Source: Rhodopirellula sp. P2
GTDB taxonomy: Bacteria > Planctomycetota > Planctomycetia > Pirellulales > Pirellulaceae
DNA: 64,000 nucleotides
Direction: 5' to 3'
NCBI RefSeq assembly: GCF_028768465.1
Contig: NZ_CP118225.1
Location: 682,001 to 746,000 of the forward strand
A program made the position numbers and the translations under genes. How positions within the stretch are numbered: the stretch's first letter is position 1; each line of letters opens with the position of its first letter. Below are positions 57,039-64,000 of the stretch, one piece after another. The notes beneath the pieces were generated by a model. The model was not told where the DNA came from and did not search any database. It saw nothing but the letters and a program-made list of their open reading frames with translations.

Positions 57039-57775
57039 GATGGCGACACGCAGAAATCACGATTGGCGATACTGTGATCCCATTGTCAGTCGCACGTACA
57101 GATAGTCGCCAAACCTTAGCGCTTTCTGTTCATCCAAGCGGGGAGGTTTCCGTGGTTGCTCCCAAGGGCGAACGGCTGACTCGCATCATCGAGATGGTCA
57201 ATGGAAAGCGTGCGTGGATTATCAAACAACAAGAACACTTCCGACAACTGCATCGGAGTTGGCCTCGCCGCTTCGTTAGCGGTGAGTCCTATTACTACCT
57301 TGGGCGACAATTTCGTTTGAAGGTAACAAGGATTGGTAGTCAATCGGCGTGCTCCAATGCTCGGATGAGAGGAGGTCGCTTGCAGATCACGGTCCCCGCC
57401 TACGTAGCCTCAACAAAAGAGTCTGACTTCATTCGGCAACGGATGGTCACTTGGTATTGGGAACGTGCCTCCACCCACCTGAGCGTTTTGTCGAACCGAT
57501 TCTGCCAGATGCTCGGAGTCGAGGCGTCTGAGGTCGTCATTCGCAACTTTTCTCAGCGATGGGGTAGCGCCAACCAAAACGGAAGACTGGCTTTCAACTG
57601 GCGAATTGTGATGGCTCCACGCCCACTAATCGACTACGTCGCCGCCCATGAAGCATGTCATCTCATCCACAACGACCACTCCGCTGACTTCTGGCGTCTA
57701 CTCGAAAGAATCATGCCGGACTACGAATCCCGGCGACTGCAACTAGCGATTGACGGAGCGAAGTTCCAACTGTAA
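57011..57775 (+). CDS. YgjP/SprT-like zinc metallopeptidase downstream of hsdR
   Basis: 254 residues from a TTG start that overlaps hsdR by 28 bases; GTG 57074 is an alternative. The family signature is seen as QTLALSVHPSGEVSVVAPKG (about 35-54), the middle RWGSANQNGRLAFNWRIVMA and the zinc site AAHEACHLIHNDHSADFW, with HEACH at 213-217 and a third ligand likely nearby. Such DUF45/M48-like proteins often follow hsdR in type I operons (known as an association; role unclear). It may process or turn over the restriction complex (inference). Confidence 0.85.
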   Translation: MGTNNHQSLRWRHAEITIGDTVIPLSVARTDSRQTLALSVHPSGEVSVVAPKGERLTRIIEMVNGKRAWIIKQQEHFRQLHRSWPRRFVSGESYYYLGRQFRLKVTRIGSQSACSNARMRGGRLQITVPAYVASTKESDFIRQRMVTWYWERASTHLSVLSNRFCQMLGVEASEVVIRNFSQRWGSANQNGRLAFNWRIVMAPRPLIDYVAAHEACHLIHNDHSADFWRLLERIMPDYESRRLQLAIDGAKFQL

Positions 57776-58032
57776 TCCGCTTTGATTCCCCGACATGTCG
57801 CTGGAAAGTTTTGCAGGAACGAACATGCCTGGACGAGTTTTGAATCGCAGGAGATTCCCACGCCATGACATGCGCAACGGTACTGTTCGGCGTGAGCCAG
57901 CGTTTGAGCAAATGAATACAGACTCGTTCGCTGCGTTGCTTGGCTCTCCCCAAGCCCCCAGGATTCTTGGTGAATCCGGGGACTTGATGCATATGGTTTT
58001 GATCACAGGCTGGAAGCCTCTGCCACTTTCGG
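57776..58032. other. Spacer at the right edge of the defence island
   Basis: 257 bases between the convergent peptidase and oxidoreductase genes. No hairpin with a T-run, repeat or credible small gene was seen. No direct repeat of the left island edge (46224-46301) was recognised by eye. Confidence 0.35.
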
Positions 58033-59406
58033 TCAGACCAGCTTGGTCTTGCCGGGGATCGCGAAGGCTGGCTCGGGAAGGGACGCGTTCATGTCCAGGT
58101 TCTCGGGGAACAGGTTCAAAGTCGATTCGTTGACTGCGAAGTCCCACGTCACCAGTTTGCCGGAGTAAGCCGCCATGCGGCCGAGCACGGCGGTTAGCGA
58201 ACTGTCGGCTGTTTCTTTGAATTCGACGATTGGTTTCCCGGATCGCACGCTGTCGATCAGGTCCTTGTGTTCTTGCTTGTAGGCAGCTCCCAAGTCGCCT
58301 TTCATCGACCAAACTTCGTTGCCATCGCGATCGTGAATCATGGCCCCACGATTGATACCGTAGATCGTGCAGATGCCTTTGCTTCCATAGATGATGTTGG
58401 AGTTGTCACCTTGAGCATTCGGGATTTGGCGGCATTTGAACGAGACTGTTCGATTGCCGGGATAGAGGTAATCGATGCTCATGCTGTCCCACATCTCGCT
58501 GCCTTCGGGACGAGTGAAACGACCGCCACTGCCATAGGCTGACTCAGGTGGACCGCCCATGATCCAGTTGATCGCATCGATGTTGTGCACCGCTTGCTCA
58601 GCGATCTGATCGCCGGACAACCAAATGAAGTGCATCCAGTTGTAGATCTGATACTCGGTGTCGCTCATACCTTCTTTGCGAGTCTTGTTCCAAATCCCGT
58701 TGCTGCAGTAGCGCGATGTCGCGGAGATGATGTCCCCGATCGCACCATCGTGCAGTCGTTTGACCGCTTCGACGTAGTTCGTTTGCCGGCGATACTGGGT
58801 ACCGGTCACGATTGATGTTTTGTTGGCGATGGCTTTGTCATTCGCTTCGACGCAAACGCGATAGCCGGCTGGATCGACGCAGGTCGGTTTCTCGGCGAAG
58901 ACATGCTTTCCGGCGTCGACTGCATCCAGGACATACTGAGGCCGAAATCCCGGCGGTGTTGCGAACAGCACCACATCGATTTGGGGATCATCGAGGATCC
59001 GCTTGTAGGCATCGATGCCGCCGTGCATCTTGGCGGTCTCGACGGCGACCTTGTCCCCATGACGTTTCGCGAGCGACTCGCAAATCTTGCCGAGCTTGTC
59101 GCCTTCCAAGTCTGCGATCGCAGCGAGCGAGACATTTTCGTTGATAGTGAGCGAATCGTTGATCGCTCCCGTCCCGCGGCCGCCGGCTCCCACCAATGCC
59201 AATCGAATGTGCGAGTTGGGTGAACTGCTGACGGATTCGGCAGGTTCCGCCCCGCGAATCGGACGGGCCGCTGCGGTGGCGGCAACTCCCGCGGTCAGAG
59301 CGGCACCCGTGCCGAGGAAGCGGCGACGGGTCGATGTTTTGCTGTCAGCGACAATGCCAGTGGCGGTGGGCGAAGCAATGTTCGAACGGGTGTTTTGGGG
59401 CATCAT
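58033..59406 (-). CDS. Tat-exported Gfo/Idh/MocA-family oxidoreductase
   Basis: NAD(P)-dependent sugar or inositol dehydrogenase-type enzyme, periplasmic. A twin-arginine signal (STRRRFLGTGAALTAGVAAT, ending about residue 55) precedes the Rossmann domain (RLALVGAGGRGTGAINDSL). The conserved AGKHVFAEKP (with the EKP motif) is near residue 165, and the C-terminal substrate domain has DQIAEQAVHNIDAINWIMGG, whose histidine and aspartate are probable catalytic residues. The length of 457 aa fits the planctomycete exported subgroup, often linked to degradation of algal sugars. The substrate is unknown. Start ATG 59406. Confidence 0.9.
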   Translation of the reverse strand: MMPQNTRSNIASPTATGIVADSKTSTRRRFLGTGAALTAGVAATAAARPIRGAEPAESVSSSPNSHIRLALVGAGGRGTGAINDSLTINENVSLAAIADLEGDKLGKICESLAKRHGDKVAVETAKMHGGIDAYKRILDDPQIDVVLFATPPGFRPQYVLDAVDAGKHVFAEKPTCVDPAGYRVCVEANDKAIANKTSIVTGTQYRRQTNYVEAVKRLHDGAIGDIISATSRYCSNGIWNKTRKEGMSDTEYQIYNWMHFIWLSGDQIAEQAVHNIDAINWIMGGPPESAYGSGGRFTRPEGSEMWDSMSIDYLYPGNRTVSFKCRQIPNAQGDNSNIIYGSKGICTIYGINRGAMIHDRDGNEVWSMKGDLGAAYKQEHKDLIDSVRSGKPIVEFKETADSSLTAVLGRMAAYSGKLVTWDFAVNESTLNLFPENLDMNASLPEPAFAIPGKTKLV

Positions 59407-59534
59407 TGGCGGGCTCCTGATGGAGAATGCACGGGCGGGAAGAACACGAAGTTCTGCCTAGTTTAATGCAATTCCACCGCCGACGCCGCAATCGGGCCAA
59501 AACCGGATGACTCGCGCCATCCGGGCTTTTTCTC

Positions 59535-59643
59535 GTTCCTAGGCTCTGCCTGGGAACGCCATGCACTTCAGGCTCCGCCTGCTGAGACACAAGCGAGAGG
59601 CGGAGCCTCCAAGACCGTGGGTTCCCAGGCAGAGCCTGGGAAC
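59535..59643. repeat. Nested inverted repeat (GTTCCCAGGC family)
   Basis: The outer arms 59535-59557 (GTTCCTAGGCTCTGCCTGG and on) and 59621-59643 are reverse complements with one mismatch over 23 bases. An inner pair, AGGCTCCGCCT (59570-59580) and AGGCGGAGCCT (59598-59608), matches perfectly. Both lie in the 300-base spacer between the oxidoreductase and pgk genes, which holds no gene. Elements of this wording occur dispersed in several bacterial phyla (recalled, not checked). Confidence 0.8.
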
Positions 59644-59706
59644 AAGGAATCTTGAAACCTCCAACGGGTCCATTTCAAAGGGACCAACCTGAAAACTCTT
59701 CGCTGC

Positions 59707-60900
59707 TCAGGCTTCGTCGAGCAAATCGACGGCTGCGAAGGCTTGGCCTTCCAACATTGCCAAGCTGGCTCCACCGCCGGTGCTGACGTGGCTGACGTCG
59801 TCGGCGAATCCGAGTTGGTCCACGGCAGCGGCACTGTCACCACCACCGATGATGCTGATCGCGTCGCCATCAGCAATCGCTTGAGCAACCGCTTTGGTGC
59901 CGGCGTCCATCGGTGGTTTTTCAAACACGCCCATTGGACCGTTCCAAACGATGGTCTTGGCCGACTTGATCACATCGGCGTACAGCTTGGCGGTTTCAGG
60001 ACCGATGTCCAAACCTTCCATGTCGTCGGGAATCTCACCTGCAGCAACGACCTTCTTGTTGCAGCCAGCGATGTTTCCGAAGTCATCTCCGCAGTGCGTG
60101 TCGACGGGCAGGTGCAGCTTGTCGCCGCCTTTGGCGATCAACTCTTTCGCCAATTCGACCTTGTCTTTTTCAACCAACGATTGGCCGACTTTTCCGCCAC
60201 TGGCCAACGAGAACGTGTACGCCATCGCGCCACCGATCAAGACCGCGTCGCAGATGCCCAACAGGTTGTTGATCACGTTGATTTTGTCGCTGACTTTCGC
60301 ACCACCGAGGATGGCAACGAAGGGACGCTCGGGGTTGCTGATCGCATCGGTGAGGTACTGAATTTCTTTGGCGACCAAGTGACCGACCACGCGAGGCTTG
60401 CCAGCCATCGCTTCGGGGACGGCGACCATCGAAGCGTCTTTGCGGTGACAGGTTCCGAACGCGTCGTTGCAATAAGCGTCGGCCATGGCAGCCAACTTGC
60501 CAGCGAACTCCGCATCGCCTTTCTTTTCGCCTGGATTGAAACGCAAGTTTTCCAGCACCAGGACTTCACCAGTGGCCAGAGATTTGGCTTTGGCCGTTGC
60601 GTCTTCTCCAACGGTGTCCGTCGCGAAGAGAACGGTGCTGCCGAGCAACTCGCCCAAGCGTTTCGCGGCCGGGGCGAGCGAGTACTTTTCGTCGCCTTCA
60701 CCACCGGTCGGGCGCCCCAAGTGGCTCATCAAAATCAGCTTGCCACCGCGATCAATCACGCTCTTGATGCTGGGCAGCGCCATGCGGATGCGACGGTCAT
60801 CGGTGATTGCCAGCGATTCGTCCAACGGCACGTTGAAGTCGACTCGCATGAGGACGGTTTTGTCTTGAACGTCGATTTGATCAATGGTTTTCTTGGCCAT
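59707..60900 (-). CDS. pgk: Phosphoglycerate kinase
   Basis: Glycolytic kinase transferring phosphate from 1,3-bisphosphoglycerate to [63 protein letters not shown] and the C-terminal [20 protein letters not shown] with [15 protein letters not shown] are all conserved. ATG 60900 ([10 protein letters not shown]) gives 397 aa, the standard size; an in-frame start 51 bases upstream is not needed. It is unlinked to other glycolytic genes here, apart from the distant PPi-PFK. Confidence 0.96.
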   Translation of the reverse strand: MAKKTIDQIDVQDKTVLMRVDFNVPLDESLAITDDRRIRMALPSIKSVIDRGGKLILMSHLGRPTGGEGDEKYSLAPAAKRLGELLGSTVLFATDTVGEDATAKAKSLATGEVLVLENLRFNPGEKKGDAEFAGKLAAMADAYCNDAFGTCHRKDASMVAVPEAMAGKPRVVGHLVAKEIQYLTDAISNPERPFVAILGGAKVSDKINVINNLLGICDAVLIGGAMAYTFSLASGGKVGQSLVEKDKVELAKELIAKGGDKLHLPVDTHCGDDFGNIAGCNKKVVAAGEIPDDMEGLDIGPETAKLYADVIKSAKTIVWNGPMGVFEKPPMDAGTKAVAQAIADGDAISIIGGGDSAAAVDQLGFADDVSHVSTGGGASLAMLEGQAFAAVDLLDEA

Positions 60901-61298
60901 CTGCCGGGAAACTCCGAGGGGGTGTTGAGTGGGGTCGATTTCAGCGACCAAGTATCGGGCAGCGACCCAATTTCGCGAAGGGGACCGATGAAAACCCCTG
61001 TTTTTCGCGACCAGTCCTCGATCCCCCCACCGAGAACATCCCGCCGAGGCTTCTTTTTCTCACGTCGTGCCACCGTCACAACCGAAACAATGAGTGCGGT
61101 GACGAAACGCTTGCGGGTCGTCAACAGCACCGGTCCGCCGTGAGTTTTGGTGGAACTGACACACGTCGACCGGGGGTCATTTTGGACGATCGCTCACACG
61201 AGTGATCTTTATCGCGACGGGAAAATCCATCGGGTTTTTCTTGATCGCAGCCGATTCCAGCGGGGGTGGTGCGAGTGAGAACTGGCACCGGGATTGCA
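60901..61298. other. Gene-free divergent spacer upstream of pgk
   Basis: About 400 bases between pgk (minus) and a secreted-protein gene (plus). No credible frame, repeat or strong hairpin was recognised. The promoters of both genes must lie here. Confidence 0.35.
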
Positions 61299-62312
61299 AT
61301 GCGCCATGACCAAACGGTCACATCATCGCGAGACACCCTGGTCCGAGACAACCTGGCGGCCAGCGCCACGGATTGTTCTCCCAACGGAGCCCGCGTGCGA
61401 ACCGCTGCCCGAGTGACTTCGCTGGGCCAAGTCGCAGCAGGACAGGTGGCTCGCCGCAATGGCTGCAAGCACATCGTCGGCGCGATGTTGTTGACGCTGA
61501 TCTGCGGCACCGTGTCGGCACAGTCCCCTCAGGACTCGTCGCCGCGTCGATTTTCGCTGCTGCCGACATCCGGTCCACCTCGCGTGGGATCCACGGCGCA
61601 TCGCCAGGACATTCTCGATGCGTTGCCAATGGATCGTCTGACGGCCGAAGCCAAGCAACGCATTTTGGGAATCGCCGAAAAGCCAACGCTGTTTCGGCGT
61701 CTGCCATCGCAAATCATTCCCTGCGACCGGGACATGTTCCTGTTCTTGACTCGCAATCCCGACGTCCTGGTGGGGCTGTGGGATTTGATGGGGATCACCC
61801 AAGTCCAATCGACTCGGACAGGACCCTATCAACTGGACGCCAGCGACGGCGTGGGCACGCTTTGCCGAGTCGACCTGGTCTACGGCGATGCCAACAAACA
61901 CATCTTTGTGGTCGATGGATCTTACGATGGCAAAATGACGCCAACCGAAATTCGCGGCAAAGGCGTGTTCGTGCTGGAATCCACTTACACGGTTGGCGAA
62001 GACGGACGCACGCGAGTCTCAGGAACGCTGGATTGCTTCGTGCAACTCGACAGCCTGGGCATCGATTTGATCGCTCGAACGATGAGCCCCATCATCGGGC
62101 GTTCCGCCGACAGCAACTTTGAGCAGACGGCGCAGTTCATCGCTCAGGTCAGCGAAGCGAGTGAACGCAACCCATCGGCGATGCTGGACATCGCCGCTCG
62201 TTTGCCGCAAGTCACCCAGCCGATTCGGGACGATTTCTCGAAGACCATCTTGGACGTTGCCCGTCGGGGACAGCAGATTGCCGCCCGGGAACGTGAAAAT
62301 TTGAACCAGTGA
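61299..62312 (+). CDS. Secreted protein of unknown function
   Basis: 337 residues from ATG 61299 (GTG 61266 would add 11). A hydrophobic segment (IVGAMLLTLICGTVSAQ, about 58-75) is a late signal peptide or anchor, so the true start may lie further in. The mature part carries IPCDRDMFLFLTRNPDVLVG, GVGTLCRVDLVYGDANKHIF and a helical C-terminus (QTAQFIAQVSEASERNPSAM). I do not recognise a family, but similar exported proteins are common in Rhodopirellula-type genomes. It is followed by a repeat-rich spacer. Confidence 0.6.
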   Translation: MRHDQTVTSSRDTLVRDNLAASATDCSPNGARVRTAARVTSLGQVAAGQVARRNGCKHIVGAMLLTLICGTVSAQSPQDSSPRRFSLLPTSGPPRVGSTAHRQDILDALPMDRLTAEAKQRILGIAEKPTLFRRLPSQIIPCDRDMFLFLTRNPDVLVGLWDLMGITQVQSTRTGPYQLDASDGVGTLCRVDLVYGDANKHIFVVDGSYDGKMTPTEIRGKGVFVLESTYTVGEDGRTRVSGTLDCFVQLDSLGIDLIARTMSPIIGRSADSNFEQTAQFIAQVSEASERNPSAMLDIAARLPQVTQPIRDDFSKTILDVARRGQQIAARERENLNQ

Positions 62313-62357
62313 ATTGCCCCCCGGAAACTCGGCTACCATCTGTCGTTGCTCCTCGAC

Positions 62358-62487
62358 CAAGCAGGTCGGCAGGAATGATCGGGTGCAACGATGTGAGCCG
62401 TTTGGGCGTTCGCCCCGGTTGCACGTGGGAGCAACGACGCTACCCAAAACATTCCAAATGATGAAAGACTCCTGCCGAACTGCTTAG
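62358..62487 (-). repeat. Dispersed repeat, inverted copy of 16738-16864
   Basis: The reverse complement of this 130-bp segment begins CTAAGCAGTTCGGCAGGAGT and runs alongside 16738-16864 at roughly nine matches in ten by eye. Like the first copy it is noncoding and lies beside the short palindrome block described next. Confidence 0.8.
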
Positions 62488-62504
62488 GGCGATTTTTTTG
62501 GCAC

Positions 62505-62620
62505 GGTTGCCCCTTGGGTTGAAACCCAAGGCTGTTCGAATGCCGTCGCTCCGCGACTTGGAGGCATGGGATGCAAACCCAGCCTTGGGTCGAATCCCAA
62601 GGCTTCGCATCGCGTGACAC
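62505..62620 (-). repeat. Short palindromes of the tandem-array type
   Basis: On the minus strand this stretch reads CCTTGGG/CCCAAGG dyads, a CAAGTCGCGGAGCGACG word and a second AGCCTTGGGTTTCAACCCAA copy, the same modules that make up the 306/307-bp unit at 17166-19143. The module order relative to the adjacent 130-bp repeat is also the same. Here the pieces are present once, not in tandem. Confidence 0.75.
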
Positions 62621-62697
62621 CATCTCGTCACCCTGGTTCGTGCCGGTCTCGAACCTTCTCGTCCTTCTGCAACAACCACCTCTGCACGGCGAGTGCG

Positions 62698-63966
62698 TCA
62701 GTTCAGCGGGGCTTCCCACAGCCCCAGTGCCGGATTCTGCACGAAGTAAAACTCGGAGCCATCGACGTCCGTGTGGAAACCATCCTGCAACGTGTGAACG
62801 TCGTAGCGTTTCATCAACGCGTCCAGGTCACCCGGAATGAACCCGACCGAAGCGATCTCTTCATCGCTCAATTTGCCGGCGGCGTAAACGACTTCGAATC
62901 GGTTCTCGGGTGAACCATGAACCAGGTGAGCCGCTGCAGAGGGATCGCCAGCCAAATCTTCGTTTTCGGCGACCAACTGCATCACCTCGGCTTTGGTGCG
63001 ATAGCCGTACTTGCGAATCAGCTGGTCGATGCGAGGGTCTTCACCAAACTCTTCCACGGCCGGACCAATGACCGTCAACCGACCACCCGTCGCGATCGCT
63101 TTGCGTGTCCGATAAATCGCCTTGTTGCCCAACCAAGTGCTTTTGAATTCGTCTGGGTCCAAGTAGGCGACAACATGCTTGGGTGCCTTTGGCAGATGCG
63201 TGATGTTGACTTTGCGAGCCAGCTCAGCGGCCCGAAAGAACGTCTCGTGATCATCGCCGATGTACAGACCTCGCGTGTGCTTGGTTCCGTCCTTCATTTG
63301 CTGGATCACGGTCAACGCGTACAGCAGCGGCATGTCATCGCAGAAATGGTCCGAGGCGTAGTTCAAAATCTTTCGCAGGGGCGTGTCGGCGATTCCCAGC
63401 GTTTCATCAATCCCGACCATCGCGCTGAGGTAGTGACTTTCGTTGATGCCTGAAACGCCGCCGGTACCCACGAACACGTTCTTGTTGTAGTTCGCCATCC
63501 CGATGACTTCGTGGGGAACGACTTGCCCCAACGAGAAGATCAAATCGTGACCTCCATCGCGCAACATTCGATTGACTTGCGCGGGCCAGCTTTGGGTGTA
63601 AACACCACCGGTGACTTCGCTGACGAATTCCGCCGGCACTTGGCCCAGCTCCACCACGTCCTCTCGCCAACGGTGCGGGCGGAACAAATCGTGAGGCACG
63701 CCGGGGAACATGTGATCCAATTGGTGTGGCTTCATCGGCGTGTGTGTGCCGAGAGCGGGCATGATGTCCTTGACCCGATCGCCCAACAATTCGTGACACA
63801 GCACCGTCAGTTCCCCCGCCCGGCTGAACAATCGCGTTGCATCGGGAGGCAACAACAGCACGCGTTCGGGCCGCTTGATTGCCTTAAACGTCTGCTTCAG
63901 AGCGTCACGAAGATCCTCTGTCGTCAGCGAAGTGGTTTCCGATCCGGAAGAAAAATAGAGGGTCAT
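62698..63966 (-). CDS. LarA-like protein (lactate racemase domain, DUF2088)
   Basis: Members of this superfamily are nickel-pincer racemases or epimerases of 2-hydroxy acids, or uncharacterised homologues. Seen here are LLLPPDATRLFSRAGELTVL (about 37-56), GTHTPMKPHQLDHMF (about 93-107), the GGHDLIFSLGQVVPHEVIGM block with candidate ligands, and NKNVFVGTGGVSGINESHYL. The length of 422 aa matches. No larB, larC or larE lies in the window, so the cofactor supply and substrate are open. The start is ATG 63966; a short stretch to the window end is unassigned. Confidence 0.82.
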   Translation of the reverse strand: MTLYFSSGSETTSLTTEDLRDALKQTFKAIKRPERVLLLPPDATRLFSRAGELTVLCHELLGDRVKDIMPALGTHTPMKPHQLDHMFPGVPHDLFRPHRWREDVVELGQVPAEFVSEVTGGVYTQSWPAQVNRMLRDGGHDLIFSLGQVVPHEVIGMANYNKNVFVGTGGVSGINESHYLSAMVGIDETLGIADTPLRKILNYASDHFCDDMPLLYALTVIQQMKDGTKHTRGLYIGDDHETFFRAAELARKVNITHLPKAPKHVVAYLDPDEFKSTWLGNKAIYRTRKAIATGGRLTVIGPAVEEFGEDPRIDQLIRKYGYRTKAEVMQLVAENEDLAGDPSAAAHLVHGSPENRFEVVYAAGKLSDEEIASVGFIPGDLDALMKRYDVHTLQDGFHTDVDGSEFYFVQNPALGLWEAPLN

Positions 63967-64000
63967 TCAGCTCGCTCCAGCGACAATTTTGAAGGGGATA

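Overview
The window looks like a chromosome segment of a marine planctomycete close to Rhodopirellula (inference). Support comes from the mixture of genes: a DUF1559 prepilin-like protein with the C-terminal H-x9-DG signature, a CxPSR sulfatase, a Tat-exported Gfo/Idh/MocA oxidoreductase, an MGH1-type glucosidase, EF-hand/P-domain and secretin-N-domain secreted proteins, a PPi-type phosphofructokinase, and mostly weak or absent Shine-Dalgarno sites. No rRNA, tRNA, CRISPR array, transposase or prophage was seen.

Layout. 1-2086: tail of a TPR-like protein, glycyl-tRNA synthetase and a strong bidirectional terminator. 2087-10824: a surface-polysaccharide sugar cluster. It has a GT2 glycosyltransferase, rfbF and rfbG (CDP-glucose to CDP-4-keto-6-deoxyglucose) and, converging on them, a tightly coupled six-gene operon: 3,5-epimerase, C-methyltransferase, DegT aminotransferase, formyltransferase, WbqC-like protein and CmcI-like enzyme. 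Together these suggest a branched, possibly N-formylated 6-deoxy-amino sugar. 11018-16713: a metallophosphoesterase, sdhCAB and a small HExxH membrane protein. 16714-19280: a gene-free 2.5 kb block holding a hairpin mosaic and about 6.5 tandem copies of a 306/307-bp unit. 19281-31000: secreted or structural proteins, gluconate permease, the N-degron transferase Bpt and small proteins. 30991-46223: central metabolism (M24 peptidase, PPi-PFK, pyruvate carboxylase), an acyltransferase with an inserted ankyrin segment, a sulfatase/glucosidase group, and two miniature inverted-repeat elements, one with a clear 8-bp target duplication.

46302-57775 is a defence island. On the minus strand a likely HigB-like toxin, a long XRE antitoxin and a GNAT acetyltransferase are coupled by overlapping codons. 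On the plus strand lie a GIY-YIG nuclease with a small partner, then a half-size HsdS, HsdM, full HsdS, a DUF4917 SIR2-like protein, HsdR and a YgjP/SprT-like metallopeptidase. From the half-size HsdS onward, successive genes overlap or lie one base apart. The SIR2-like gene sits between hsdS and hsdR, and hsdR carries an in-frame insertion that contains a dispersed palindromic repeat.

57776-64000: a Gfo/Idh/MocA oxidoreductase, phosphoglycerate kinase, a secreted protein of unknown function, a LarA-like protein, and more dispersed palindromic repeats, one of which is an inverted copy of the segment beside the tandem array.
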